A stretch of 64,000 nt of DNA from Micromonospora mirobrigensis. Lineage in GTDB: Bacteria; Actinomycetota; Actinomycetes; Mycobacteriales; Micromonosporaceae. A program made the translations under genes and the position numbers. The DNA lies in NCBI RefSeq assembly GCF_900091555.1, contig NZ_FMCX01000001.1, positions 124,001 through 188,000 on the forward strand. The letters are read 5' to 3'. Under the pieces are notes generated by a model. It had not been told where the DNA came from, searched no databases, and saw nothing but the letters and a program-made list of their open reading frames with translations. This document shows, one piece after another, positions 18,217 to 27,560 of the stretch (within the stretch, counting starts at the first letter, position 1; every line of letters begins with the position of its first letter).

Positions 18217-19929
18217 GTGCCCAGTCCCCGCCTGCTCATCGGGCCCCTGCTGCGTCGGGTGGTGGGCACGCGGGCGACCGTCTGGGTGGAGACCAGCGGG
18301 CCCGCCGTGGTCACCGTCCGCACGACCGACGGGGCCTTCGGCTCCGCGCCGACCTTCACCGCGTACGACCACCACTACGCGATCGTGGTGGTGGAGGGGC
18401 TCACCCCGGACAGCGCCACCGAATACGAGGTGCGCGTCGACGACGAGGTCACCTGGCCGGTGCCCGGCGGCGGCTTCCCGCCGAGCGTGATCCGGACCCG
18501 GGCCGCCGACGACGCCGACCAGCCGGTCCGGCTGCTCTTCGGCTCCTGCCGGGAGACCACCCAGCACGCCACGGCCCGCAAGCTGCCCCCCGACGCGCTC
18601 GACGCGTACGCCCGGCGGTTGATCGCCGCCCCCGACCCGGCCGCCCTGCCCGACCTGCTGGTGCTGCTCGGCGACCAGGTCTACGCCGACGAGACCTCGC
18701 CCACGGTGCGCCGGCTGCTCAAGCGGCGCCGGCGCCGGCCGAAGGACGCCCCGGCGACACAGGTGGTGAGCTTCGACGAGTACACCAAGCTCTATCTGGA
18801 GTCCTGGCGGGATCCGGAGATCCGCTGGCTGCTCTCCACCGTGCCGAGCGTGATGATCTTCGACGACCACGAGGTGATCGACGACTGGAACACCTCGAAG
18901 TCGTGGCGGGCGGACATGCGCGGGCAGGCGTGGTGGCCGGAGCGGATCCGCAGCGGCCTCGCCTCGTACTGGGTCTACCAGCACCTGGGCAACCTCTCCC
19001 CGGACGAGATCGCCGCCGACCCGGTGTACGCCAAGGTCGTCGCCGCCGAGGACGCCAGCGGGGTGCTGCACGAGTTCGGCGAGCGGGTCGACACCGAGGC
19101 CGACGTCGCGCACGACACCGAGCGCTGGCGGGCCGTGCAATACCAGTGGAGCTACGCGCTGGACCTGGGCCGGACCCGGCTGGTGATGCTGGACAACCGC
19201 TCCAGCCGGGTGCTGGAGCCCGGCCAGCGGGCGATGCTCCCGTCGGGCGAGTGGTCCTGGTTCCTGGACCAGGCGCACGGCGTCTACGACCACCTGGTGG
19301 TCGGCGCGTCGCTGCCCTGGCTGCTGCCGCCGGGCATCCACCACGTGGAGGCGTGGAACGAGAAGCTGGCCGACTCGGGGCGGCCGTGGGTGGCGAAGCT
19401 GGCCGAGCAGATGCGCCGGGCCTGGGACCTGGAGCACTGGGCGTCGTTCCGGCGCTCCTTCGACGCCCTGGGCGAGCTCTTCGCCCGGCTCGGCAGCGGC
19501 CGCGCGGCCCGGACCGGGGACCGGATCGGCGCCGGGCCGGCGTACGCCGCGCCGGCCTCGATCAGCGTCCTGGGCGGGGACGTGCACCACTCGTACGTGG
19601 CCCGGGCCCGGTTCGCCGACCCGTCGGTGCACACCCCGGTGCACCAGCTGACCTGCTCACCGATCCACAACCAGGTGCCCGCGGCGATGCGCCCGTTGAT
19701 GAAGCTGGGCTGGAACCCGGGGCCGTCCTCGGCCACCCGGGCGCTGGCCCGCTCGGCCGGGGTGCGCCGCCCCTTGGTGCGCTGGAAGAAGCTCGCCGGA
19801 CCGTACTTCGGCAACGCGATCGCCACCCTGGCGCACACCGGCCGGGCCGCCGAGGTGGTGATCGAGGGCACCACCAGCGACGGGCACCTGCGGGAGGTGG
19901 CCCGGCAGCGGCTGACCGCCACCGAATGA
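18217..19929 (+). CDS. PhoD-like alkaline phosphatase family protein
   Basis: A 570-residue metallophosphatase of the PhoD superfamily. An N-terminal beta domain (ATVWVETSGPAVVTV, PDSATEYEV) precedes the catalytic domain. Metal-site motifs visible are FGSCRE, LLGDQVYADE, FDDHEVIDDWN and GGDVHHSYVA. No Tat or Sec signal peptide is visible at the start, so it may be cytoplasmic, unlike classical secreted PhoD. The start is GTG 18217, six bases after GGAGG. It is divergent from ftsY; the marR gene follows 24 bp downstream on the same strand. I found no PHO box here, so phosphate control is not supported. Confidence 0.88.
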   Translation: MPSPRLLIGPLLRRVVGTRATVWVETSGPAVVTVRTTDGAFGSAPTFTAYDHHYAIVVVEGLTPDSATEYEVRVDDEVTWPVPGGGFPPSVIRTRAADDADQPVRLLFGSCRETTQHATARKLPPDALDAYARRLIAAPDPAALPDLLVLLGDQVYADETSPTVRRLLKRRRRRPKDAPATQVVSFDEYTKLYLESWRDPEIRWLLSTVPSVMIFDDHEVIDDWNTSKSWRADMRGQAWWPERIRSGLASYWVYQHLGNLSPDEIAADPVYAKVVAAEDASGVLHEFGERVDTEADVAHDTERWRAVQYQWSYALDLGRTRLVMLDNRSSRVLEPGQRAMLPSGEWSWFLDQAHGVYDHLVVGASLPWLLPPGIHHVEAWNEKLADSGRPWVAKLAEQMRRAWDLEHWASFRRSFDALGELFARLGSGRAARTGDRIGAGPAYAAPASISVLGGDVHHSYVARARFADPSVHTPVHQLTCSPIHNQVPAAMRPLMKLGWNPGPSSATRALARSAGVRRPLVRWKKLAGPYFGNAIATLAHTGRAAEVVIEGTTSDGHLREVARQRLTATE

Positions 19930-19953
19930 TCGTCGCCCCGTACGCTCTGTGCC

Positions 19954-20394
19954 GTGGAGGAGCAGCTGCCGGAGCCGTTGCGGGCGGTGGAGCACGAGCT
20001 GGGGGCGCTGCTGCGCCGGGGTCGGGCGATCTCCTGGGAGATCGCCCGGGAGGTGCACCCGAACCTGGAGCCGAACGCGTACGGCCTGCTGCTCTGGCTG
20101 CGGCGGTCCGGCTCGACCCGGCTGACCGACCTGGCGGTCCGGTTGGGCATCGGCAAGGGCACGTTGAGCCGGCAGATCCACTCGCTGGAGGCGCTGGGCC
20201 TGGTCCGGCGGGAGCCGGACCCCTCTGACCGGCGGGCCGCGCAGATCAGCCTCACCGACGAGGGCACCCGCCGGTTCGACGCGGCCCGGGCCTCCCGGCT
20301 GGGACAGATCCGGCAGACGCTGGAGAGCTGGTCGCCGGAGGACATCGAGGACTTCGGTCGGCTGCTGCGCCGGTTCAACGACGCCTTCCTCTGA
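19954..20394 (+). CDS. MarR-family transcriptional regulator
   Basis: A 146-residue winged-helix regulator. The recognition region is visible in TRLTDLAVRLGIGKGTLSRQ and the wing in VRREPDPSDRRAAQISLT. A TACGCT -10 element (19941-19946) lies seven bases before the GTG start, so the mRNA is probably leaderless. The next gene, a DHA2 exporter, has two near-identical palindromes in its promoter that are good operator candidates for this protein. Repression of the exporter, relieved by a ligand, is the simplest model. Confidence 0.92.
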   Translation: MEEQLPEPLRAVEHELGALLRRGRAISWEIAREVHPNLEPNAYGLLLWLRRSGSTRLTDLAVRLGIGKGTLSRQIHSLEALGLVRREPDPSDRRAAQISLTDEGTRRFDAARASRLGQIRQTLESWSPEDIEDFGRLLRRFNDAFL

Positions 20395-20463
20395 GCCCCG
20401 GACCGGGCGGAATCGGACCTGTGGAAGGTTGCGACGCGGAATAGATCTGCGCCACGTCCGGTT

Positions 20464-20504
20464 GTTGCTTCAGGCAACGAACCCATACGGTTGCCTCAAG
20501 CAAC
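20464..20504. promoter_or_regulatory. Twin 15-bp palindromic operators before the exporter gene
   Basis: Two 15-mers, GTTGCTTCAGGCAAC (20464-20478) and GTTGCCTCAAGCAAC (20490-20504), lie 26 bp apart centre to centre, just upstream of the MFS start at 20535. Each is a near-perfect palindrome, and one is the reverse complement of the other except at the centre. The size and position suit a MarR-type dimer binding site. Confidence 0.75.
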
Positions 20505-20534
20505 TCTTTCCCACTCCACCGGAGGCACCCCACG

Positions 20535-22154
20535 ATGACGCAGGCGACAGCGCCCACCCGGGCGACCGCCGTCGACATGACCCACCGGCAGATCCTGGAG
20601 GCCCTCTCCGGACTGCTGCTGGGCATGTTCGTCGCGATCCTCTCCTCCACGGTCGTCTCCAACGCGCTGCCGCGGATCATCACCGAGCTCAAGGGCGGCC
20701 AGTCCGCGTACACCTGGGTGGTCACCTCGACGCTGCTGGCGACCACCGCGACCACCCCGATCTGGGGCAAGCTCGCCGACCTGAGCAGCAAGAAGCTCCT
20801 GGTCCAGCTCGCCCTCACGGTCTTCGTGCTCGGCTCGGTGCTGGCCGGCCTCTCCCAGTCCACCGGGCAGCTGATCGCCTGCCGGGTGCTCCAGGGCGTC
20901 GGCGCCGGCGGCCTGACCGCGCTGGCCCAGGTGATCATGGCGACGATGATCTCCCCGCGTGAGCGCGGCCGCTACAGCGGCTACCTCGGCGCCGTGATGG
21001 CCGTCGGCACCATCGGCGGCCCGCTGATCGGCGGCGTGATCGTCGACACCGACTGGCTCGGCTGGCGCTGGTGCTTCTACGTCGGCGTGCCGTTCGCCAT
21101 CGCCGCCCTGATCGTGCTCCAGAAGACCCTGCACCTGCCGGTCGTCAAGCGCCAGGTCAAGATCGACTGGTGGGGCGCCACCCTGATCACCGCGGCCGTC
21201 TCGCTGCTGCTGATCTGGGTCACCCTGGCCGGCGACAAGTACGACTGGATCTCCTGGCAGACCGCCGTCATGGTGGCCGGCGCCCTGCTCCTCGGCGCCC
21301 TGTCGATCCGGGTCGAGAACCGGGCCGACGAGCCGATGATCCCGCCGCGGCTGTTCCGCAACCGCACCATCACCCTCGCCGTGGTCGCCAGCATCGCGGT
21401 CGGCGTCGGCATGTTCGGCGCCTCGGTCTTCCTCGGCCAGTACTTCCAGATCAGCCGCGGCGAGAGCCCGACCATGTCCGGCCTGATGACCCTGCCGATG
21501 ATCCTCGGCCTGCTGATCGCCTCCACCGTGGTCGGCCGGATCATCACCAACACCGGCCGCTGGAAGCGGTGGCTGGTCCTCGGCTCGGCCCTGCTCACCG
21601 TCGGCTTCGCGCTGATGGGCACGCTGCGCTACGACACCCCGTACTGGCTGATGAGCATCTACATGGCGCTGATCGGCCTCGGGCTCGGCATGACCATGCA
21701 GAACCTGGTGCTCGCCGTGCAGAACACGGTGAGCGCGCACGAGCTCGGCGCGGCCAGCTCGGTGGTGGCCTTCTTCCGCAGCCTCGGCGGCGCGATCGGC
21801 GTCAGCGCGCTCGGCGCGATCCTCGGCCACAAGGTCAAGGACTACATCGCCGAGGGGTTGGCCGGCCTGGGCATCAAGGCGTCCAGCTCCGGCAGCGGCG
21901 GGGTCCTGCCCGACGTGCACACCCTGCCCGCCCCGATCCGGACCGTGGTGGAGTCCGCGTACGGGCATGGCGCCGGGGACATCTTCCTGGCCGCCGCCCC
22001 GTTCGGGCTGATCGCCCTGATCGCGGTCTGCTTCATCAAGGAGATCCCGCTGCGGCAGCGCAACAGCGACCCGATCGCCGGTGAGGTCGAGCAGGAGTCG
22101 ACCGTCGCCGCCGGCGCCGGCGCCGCAGTGGTCCGGACCGGTATCCGGGACTGA
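20535..22154 (+). CDS. DHA2-family MFS multidrug-type exporter (14 TM)
   Basis: A 539-residue proton-driven exporter of the EmrB/QacA type with about 14 membrane helices. Family features include the early helix LEALSGLLLGMFVAILSST, NALPRIITEL, the loop WGKLADLSSKKLL, RVLQGVGAGGL and ISPRERGRYSGYLGAV followed by GPLIGG. The C-terminal tail is short and hydrophilic. The ATG at 20535 is preceded by GGAGG. It lies downstream of a MarR gene and behind two palindromic operators, which suggests inducible export of a toxic or signalling compound; the substrate is unknown. Confidence 0.93.
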   Translation: MTQATAPTRATAVDMTHRQILEALSGLLLGMFVAILSSTVVSNALPRIITELKGGQSAYTWVVTSTLLATTATTPIWGKLADLSSKKLLVQLALTVFVLGSVLAGLSQSTGQLIACRVLQGVGAGGLTALAQVIMATMISPRERGRYSGYLGAVMAVGTIGGPLIGGVIVDTDWLGWRWCFYVGVPFAIAALIVLQKTLHLPVVKRQVKIDWWGATLITAAVSLLLIWVTLAGDKYDWISWQTAVMVAGALLLGALSIRVENRADEPMIPPRLFRNRTITLAVVASIAVGVGMFGASVFLGQYFQISRGESPTMSGLMTLPMILGLLIASTVVGRIITNTGRWKRWLVLGSALLTVGFALMGTLRYDTPYWLMSIYMALIGLGLGMTMQNLVLAVQNTVSAHELGAASSVVAFFRSLGGAIGVSALGAILGHKVKDYIAEGLAGLGIKASSSGSGGVLPDVHTLPAPIRTVVESAYGHGAGDIFLAAAPFGLIALIAVCFIKEIPLRQRNSDPIAGEVEQESTVAAGAGAAVVRTGIRD

Positions 22155-22160
22155 TCAGCG

Positions 22161-22652
22161 ATGAGCGCACCCGTCGAGCGTGAGCAGTACGGCCCGCAGG
22201 CCCGTCCGTCGCCGTTCGAGCGCGGCACGGACGGGCCCCGGGTGGTGCTGGTCGGCACGGACGGCACCCGCACCGCGCTGCGCGCCGCCGCGTACGCGGC
22301 CGGGCTGGCCCGCCGACAGGGCGCCGGCCTGGTGGTGGTCTTCGTCAGCTCGCCCGCCCCGTACTCCGGGATCATGTCCGGCGTGGTGGCCGGGGCGGTC
22401 CAGCAGACCCACGACGAGCTGGCCGCCGAGCTGCGGGCCGAGTGCCGGCGCGGGGCCGAGGAGCTGGGCCTGCCGGTGACCTTCCTGTGCCGGCGTGGCG
22501 ACGCGTACGCCGAGCTGTGCCGGGCGGCCGACGAGACCCGCGCGGACCTGGTCGTGGTCGGCTCCTCCGAGCAGGCCGGGCACCGCCTGGTCGGCTCGGT
22601 CGCCACCCGGCTGGTCCGCACCGGCCGCTGGCCCGTCGTCGTCGTCCCCTGA
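22161..22652 (+). CDS. Universal stress protein (UspA family)
   Basis: A single-domain 163-residue UspA protein. It has the N-terminal strand VVLVGTDGTRTALRAAAYAA after a ~25-residue extension, and ends LVVVGSSEQAGHRLVGSV. The usual ATP-binding GxxGxxxxxxxxxG(S/T) pattern is imperfect, so nucleotide binding is uncertain. It begins six bases after the exporter stop and is probably in its operon. Its TGA is followed immediately by a copy of the 59-bp GGGGCCCC element. Confidence 0.9.
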   Translation: MSAPVEREQYGPQARPSPFERGTDGPRVVLVGTDGTRTALRAAAYAAGLARRQGAGLVVVFVSSPAPYSGIMSGVVAGAVQQTHDELAAELRAECRRGAEELGLPVTFLCRRGDAYAELCRAADETRADLVVVGSSEQAGHRLVGSVATRLVRTGRWPVVVVP

Positions 22653-22711
22653 GGTGCAAGGAGGGGCCCCCTGTTAACGCATCCGGTATAGCAGGGGCCC
22701 CTTCTTAACAC
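22653..22711 (+). repeat. 59-bp GGGGCCCC stop-codon-proximal element, copy 2
   Basis: The element starts at the first base after the uspA TGA and has the same layout as the copy at 1525-1583: GGGGCCCC block, TTAAC, GCATCCGGTATAG spacer, GGGGCCCC block, TTAACAC. The two agree at 49 of 59 positions without gaps and have the same orientation relative to the gene they follow. Confidence 0.8.
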
Positions 22712-22758
22712 CGCCCGGGCGGGATACCCGGTCGCGCCGCCGGAGCCGGGCGACGATC

Positions 22759-23298
22759 ATGGTCCTCATGACCTGGAGAGCACCGGAGATCACCCGGACC
22801 ACCGAGCCGTACGTCGGCGACGAGCGCATCATGCTGGAGGGCTGGCTCGACTGGCACCGGCAGACCCTGCTGCACAAGTGCGCCGGCCTGACCGCCGAGC
22901 AGCTGAAGACGCCCAGCGTCGAGCCGTCCACGCTGACCCTGCTCGGCCTGGTCCGGCACATGGCCGCCGTGGAGCGCTGGTGGTTCCGGATCCGCGCCGC
23001 CGGCCAGGACGTCCCCGGCCTGTACGAGAATCCCGAGGACCCGGACGCCGACCTGAACGACTACGCCGACGCCGACCCCGCGGCCGACTTCGCGATCTTC
23101 GCCGCCGAGGTCGCCGCCGCCCGGGAGGCCGTCGCCGGGCTCCCCCTGGACACCACCTTCCCCCGGCCGCGCCGCGACGGCACGCCCGAGCACCGGAACC
23201 TGCGCTGGGCCTACCTGCACATGATCGAGGAGTACGCCCGGCACAACGGCCACGCCGACCTGCTCCGCGAGCGGATCGACGGCGTCACCGGGGACTGA
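22759..23298 (+). CDS. DinB-superfamily (DUF664) protein
   Basis: A 179-residue protein of the DinB/DUF664 four-helix fold, related to mycothiol-dependent and metal-dependent enzymes. Three spaced histidines suitable for a metal site are visible: WLDWHRQTLL, LGLVRHMAAVE and MIEEYARHNGHAD near the C-terminus. Such proteins are numerous in actinobacteria and mostly uncharacterised. The start could be ATG 22759 or ATG 22768; neither has a strong ribosome-binding site. It converges on the HAD gene with a 24-bp gap. Confidence 0.82.
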   Translation: MVLMTWRAPEITRTTEPYVGDERIMLEGWLDWHRQTLLHKCAGLTAEQLKTPSVEPSTLTLLGLVRHMAAVERWWFRIRAAGQDVPGLYENPEDPDADLNDYADADPAADFAIFAAEVAAAREAVAGLPLDTTFPRPRRDGTPEHRNLRWAYLHMIEEYARHNGHADLLRERIDGVTGD

Positions 23299-23322
23299 TC
23301 CCGACCTGGGGAGCCGGGCCGG

Positions 23323-23943
23323 TCAGTACGCCAGCGCCGCCCGCACGTAGCGCAGCCCCTCCGGCCCGCTCCACCGGTACGCCGACAGCCCGGCCGCCCG
23401 GGCGCCCCGGATCACCCAGTCCTGGTCGTCGACGCAGAGCACCCGCGCCGGCGGGGTCTCCAACGCCGCGCAGGCCGCCTGGAAGTACTCCGGGGCCGGC
23501 TTGTGCACCCCGATCACCGAGGAGTTGACCACCACGTCCAGCTCCCCGACCAGCCCGAGCGCGGCCAGGTCGGCGTCGAGCAGGTCGGTGGCGTTGGTGC
23601 CCAGCCCCACCCGTACGCCCGCCGCCCGCACCTCGCGGACCAGCGCCAGCACGTCGGGGTCGATCTCACCCCGGTAGCGCTGCCACTGCTCGATCGCCGC
23701 GCGGGCCCGCTCCGGGCTGCCCACCGACTCGGCGAGCGCGTCGGCGACGCTGGCCACCCACTCGGCGTGGCTGACCCGGCCGGTCAGCACCGGCTGGAGC
23801 CGCCCCCACTGCATGGCGATCTCGCCGAGGACCCCCTCGGAGAGCCCGTACTCCCGCTCGACGCCGGCGGCGACCGCCGGGTCCCAGCGGCGCAGCACGC
23901 CGTCGAAGTCCACCAGGAGCGCCGTCGCGCGTTCCCGTGCCAC
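23323..23943 (-). CDS. HAD-superfamily hydrolase
   Basis: A 206-residue haloacid-dehalogenase-type hydrolase. Motif I is VDFDGVLRRWD, motif II GTNATDL, the motif III Lys is in IGVHKPAPEYF, and motif IV is VDDQDWVIRGARAAG. The helical cap (about residues 20-85) is that of subfamily I (phosphoglycolate-phosphatase-like). Its GTG start shares a base with the smc stop codon (TAGTG), so it is translated by coupling to smc. The substrate is unknown. Confidence 0.9.
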   Translation of the reverse strand: MARERATALLVDFDGVLRRWDPAVAAGVEREYGLSEGVLGEIAMQWGRLQPVLTGRVSHAEWVASVADALAESVGSPERARAAIEQWQRYRGEIDPDVLALVREVRAAGVRVGLGTNATDLLDADLAALGLVGELDVVVNSSVIGVHKPAPEYFQAACAALETPPARVLCVDDQDWVIRGARAAGLSAYRWSGPEGLRYVRAALAY

Positions 23944-26900
23944 TACTCGTTCTCCTCGCCGCGGCGCTGCCGCTGGTCGTCGTCGTTGTCGGCCCGGTTG
24001 AGCCGTTGGCTGATCACCTGGGTCACGCCGCTGCGCATGGTCACGCCGTAGAGCGCGTCGGCGATCTCCATGGTCCGCTTCTGGTGGGTGATGACGATCA
24101 GCTGGCTCTTCTCCCGCAACTGTGCCAGCAACGTGATCAACCTGCCCAGGTTGACGTCGTCGAGGGCCGCCTCGACCTCGTCCATGATGTAGAACGGGCT
24201 GGGCCGGGCCCGGAAGATCGCCACCAGCATCGCCACCGCGGTCAGCGAGCGTTCGCCGCCGGAGAGCAGGGACAGCCGCTTGATCTTCTTGCCCGGCGGC
24301 CGGGCCTCCACCTCGACGCCGGTGGTGAGCAGGTCCTCGGGGTCGGTGAGGATCAACCGCCCCTCGCCGCCGGGGAAGAGCACCGTGAAGACCTGCTCGA
24401 ACTCCCGCGCGGTGTCGGCGAACGCGCTGGCGAAGACGTCCAGGATCCGCTCGTCGACGTCCTTGACCACGGTGAGCAGGTCCCGGCGGGTGGCCTTGAG
24501 GTCCTCCAGCTGCTCGGAGAGGAACTTGTAGCGCTCCTCCAGCGCGGCGAACTCCTCCAGCGCCAGCGGGTTGACCTTGCCGAGCAGGGCCAGTTCCCGT
24601 TCCGCCTTGGCGGCCCGCTTCTCCTGCACCGGCCGCTCGTAGCGGACCGGCTCGGGCGCCGGCCGGCCCTCCTTCTCGGCCAGCACCAGGTCGGCCTGGG
24701 TGGGCGGGACGGGCTGCTGCGGGCCGTACTCGGCGACCAACGACTCCACGTCCAGGCCGAAGTCCTCGGCGGCCTTCGCCTCCAACTGCTCGATCCGCAT
24801 CCGCTGCTCGGCGCGGGCCACCTCGTCGCGGTGCACCTGGCTGGTGAGCCGGTCCAGCTCGGCGCCGAGCCGCTTCGCCGCGCCGCGTACCTCCGACAGC
24901 TCGGCCTCCCGCGCGGCCCGCTCGCGCGCCACGGCGTCGCGGTGCTCCTCGGCGCGGGCGATGGAGACGGCCAGCCGGGTCAGCGCCTGCCGGGCGCCGC
25001 CGGCCACGGCCCGGGCGATGCCGGCGCCGCGGGCCCGGGCCGCCCGCCGGGCCGCGGCGCGCTCCCGGGCCGCGCGTTCGGCGCCTGCCTGCCGGGCCAG
25101 CGAGTCGGCCCGGCCGGCGATCGAGGAGACCCGCTCCTCGGCGGTACGCACCGCGAGCCGGACCTCCATCTCGTTCTGCCGGGCCTGCGGCACCATCGCG
25201 GCGAGCTGGTCGCGTTCCTCGGTGGAGGGCTCCGCGTCGATCGGGGTGTCCTCGGCCAGCCGCAGCCGCTCCTCCAGCTCGGCCAGGGTCAGCAGGTCGC
25301 GTTCCCGGGCGGCCTCGGCGCGGGCCCTGGACTCGCCGAGCCGGTCGGTCTCCGCCTTGGCGGAGCGGGCGGCGGCGCCCAGCTCGGCCAGGCGGCGGGC
25401 GGCCGCGTTGCGGTGGCTCTCCGCCTCCCGCTTGGCGGCGGCGGCGTGCTGCACGGCCTCCTTCGCGGCGGCCACCTCGGCGCGGGCGTCGACGAGCTGT
25501 TCGCGTAGCTCCGCGCCGGTGCGTTCGGCGGCGAGCCGGTTGGCCCGGGCCTCCTCGACGGCGGCCTGCACCTCGATGAAGCTGGGCGCCTTGGCCGACC
25601 CGCCGGCCGCCGCGTACGCCCCGACCACGTCGCCCTCCGGGGTGACCGCGCGCAGCTCGGGGTTGGCGGCGGCCAGCTCCGCGGCGGCGGCCAGGTCGTC
25701 GACGAGCGCCACGTCGCGCAACGCCCGGTGCACCGCGGGCCGGATCTCGGGCGAGCACTCCACCAGGTCGGGCGCCCACCGGGCCCCGTCGGGCAGTTTC
25801 GGGCGCAGCGCGTCGGCCGGGCCGTCCATGCCGGGACCGGCCGCGCTGCCCACCAGCAGGCCGGCGCGGCCGGCATCGGAGATCTTGAGCAGCCGCATCG
25901 CCTCGACGGCCTCGTCGACACCGGTGACGGCGACCGCGTCGGCCAACCCGCCGAGCGCCGCGGCGAGCGCCGCCTCGTGGCCGGGGGCGACCGTCAGCAG
26001 GCCGGCGAGACTGCCCAGCAGCCCGGGCACGTCGTCGGCGCGGGCCAGCAGCGCGCCGGCGCCGTCCTTGCGACGCAGGCCGAGGGCGAGCGCCTCCTCC
26101 CGTGCCTTCCAGGTGGCCGCGTCCTTCTCGGCGGCCCGCTCGGCGTCGGCCAGCGACCGGACGGCGGCCTGCGCCCGCTCGTGGTCGGCGACCGCCTCGG
26201 CGTGCCGGGCGTCCAGGTCGGCGTTGTCCCGGTCCGCCTCGGTGGACTGCTCGGCGACCGCGTCCAGGTCGGCCTGGGCCTGCTCGGCCCGGGCCATCGC
26301 GTCGGTGTGCGCGGCGGCCAGCCGGTCGATCTCCTCACCGGCGCTGGTGGTCCGGGCCCGGGCCGAGTTCACCTGGCCGGTCAGCCGGGCCAGTCCCTCC
26401 CGCCGGTCGGCGATCGCCTTCGCGGCGGCGACCAGTTCCCGCTCGGCGGCGGCCAGCTGCCGTTCCAGCTCCTGCCGGTGCTCCACCGCCTCGGCCAGCC
26501 GGATCTGGTCGTCGGTGAGCGCCGCCCGCAGCTCCTCCTCCTGCTCGCGGACCCGCCGGGACTCGGCCTCCAACTGCTCCGGGTCCCGGCCGGGGCGCTC
26601 GTCGTCGGCGCCGCTGCTGAGGTGGCGCAGCCGCTCGCGGGCCAGCTGCTCGATGGAGCGGAACCGTTCGGCGAGGGCGGAGAGCTTGTACCAGGTGTCC
26701 TGGGCGGCGGCGAGCAGCGGGGCGTCCTCGGCCAGCGCCGCCTCCAGCTCGCCGAGGCGGCCCTGCACCTCGGCGTGCTCCGCCTCGATCTGCTCGCGCC
26801 GCTCACGCAACGCGGTCTCGTCGGCGATCTCCTTGTCCAGCGTGCTGCGCAGCGTGTGCAGGTCGTCGGCGAGCAACCGGAGCCGGGCGTCACGCAGGTT

Positions 26901-27560
26901 GGCCTGGATGGCGGCGGCGCGGCGGGCCACCTCGGCCTGCCGGCCCAGCGGCTTGAGCTGGCGGCGCAGCTCGGCGGTGAGGTCCGTCAGACGGTTGAGG
27001 TTCACCTGCATCGCGTCGAGCTTCCGCAGCGCCTTCTCCTTGCGCTTGCGGTGCTTGAGGACGCCGGCCGCCTCCTCGATGAACGCCCGCCGGTCCTCCG
27101 GCTTGGCGTGCAGCATGCCGTCCAGCCGCCCCTGGCCGACGATGATGTGCATCTCCCGGCCGATGCCGGAGTCGCTGAGCAGCTCCTGGATGTCGAGCAA
27201 CCGGCAGGTGTCGCCGTTGATCTCGTACTCGCTCTCGCCGGAGCGGAACATCCGGCGGGTGATGGAGACCTCGGTGTACTCGATCGGCAGCGCGCCGTCG
27301 GTGTTGTCGATGGTGAGGGTGACCTCGGCCCGGCCCAGCGGTGCCCGCCCGGCGGTGCCGGCGAAGATGACGTCCTCCATCTTGCCGCCGCGCAGCGCCT
27401 TGGCCCCCTGCTCGCCGAGCACCCAGGCGATCGCGTCGACGACGTTGGACTTGCCGGAGCCGTTCGGGCCCACCACACAGGTGATCCCCGGCTCCAGCTT
27501 CAGCGTCGTCGCGGAGGCGAAGGACTTGAAGCCCTTCACCGTCAGGCTCTTGAGATGCAC
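23943..27560 (-). CDS. smc: Chromosome segregation ATPase SMC
   Basis: The 1205-residue structural-maintenance-of-chromosomes protein, which works with ScpA/ScpB in chromosome organisation. The Walker A is GPNGSGKSNVVDAI near residue 35, two long coiled coils flank a hinge at about 510-660, and the C-terminal head carries the signature LSGGERSLTAVAM and Walker B PFYIMDEVEAALDD. The GTG at 27560 begins VHLKSLTVKGFKSFA, the universal SMC start. In-frame sequence extending to 27746 is not family-like. It ends in a TAGTG overlap with a HAD hydrolase gene. Confidence 0.97.
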   Translation of the reverse strand: MHLKSLTVKGFKSFASATTLKLEPGITCVVGPNGSGKSNVVDAIAWVLGEQGAKALRGGKMEDVIFAGTAGRAPLGRAEVTLTIDNTDGALPIEYTEVSITRRMFRSGESEYEINGDTCRLLDIQELLSDSGIGREMHIIVGQGRLDGMLHAKPEDRRAFIEEAAGVLKHRKRKEKALRKLDAMQVNLNRLTDLTAELRRQLKPLGRQAEVARRAAAIQANLRDARLRLLADDLHTLRSTLDKEIADETALRERREQIEAEHAEVQGRLGELEAALAEDAPLLAAAQDTWYKLSALAERFRSIEQLARERLRHLSSGADDERPGRDPEQLEAESRRVREQEEELRAALTDDQIRLAEAVEHRQELERQLAAAERELVAAAKAIADRREGLARLTGQVNSARARTTSAGEEIDRLAAAHTDAMARAEQAQADLDAVAEQSTEADRDNADLDARHAEAVADHERAQAAVRSLADAERAAEKDAATWKAREEALALGLRRKDGAGALLARADDVPGLLGSLAGLLTVAPGHEAALAAALGGLADAVAVTGVDEAVEAMRLLKISDAGRAGLLVGSAAGPGMDGPADALRPKLPDGARWAPDLVECSPEIRPAVHRALRDVALVDDLAAAAELAAANPELRAVTPEGDVVGAYAAAGGSAKAPSFIEVQAAVEEARANRLAAERTGAELREQLVDARAEVAAAKEAVQHAAAAKREAESHRNAAARRLAELGAAARSAKAETDRLGESRARAEAARERDLLTLAELEERLRLAEDTPIDAEPSTEERDQLAAMVPQARQNEMEVRLAVRTAEERVSSIAGRADSLARQAGAERAARERAAARRAARARGAGIARAVAGGARQALTRLAVSIARAEEHRDAVARERAAREAELSEVRGAAKRLGAELDRLTSQVHRDEVARAEQRMRIEQLEAKAAEDFGLDVESLVAEYGPQQPVPPTQADLVLAEKEGRPAPEPVRYERPVQEKRAAKAERELALLGKVNPLALEEFAALEERYKFLSEQLEDLKATRRDLLTVVKDVDERILDVFASAFADTAREFEQVFTVLFPGGEGRLILTDPEDLLTTGVEVEARPPGKKIKRLSLLSGGERSLTAVAMLVAIFRARPSPFYIMDEVEAALDDVNLGRLITLLAQLREKSQLIVITHQKRTMEIADALYGVTMRSGVTQVISQRLNRADNDDDQRQRRGEENE

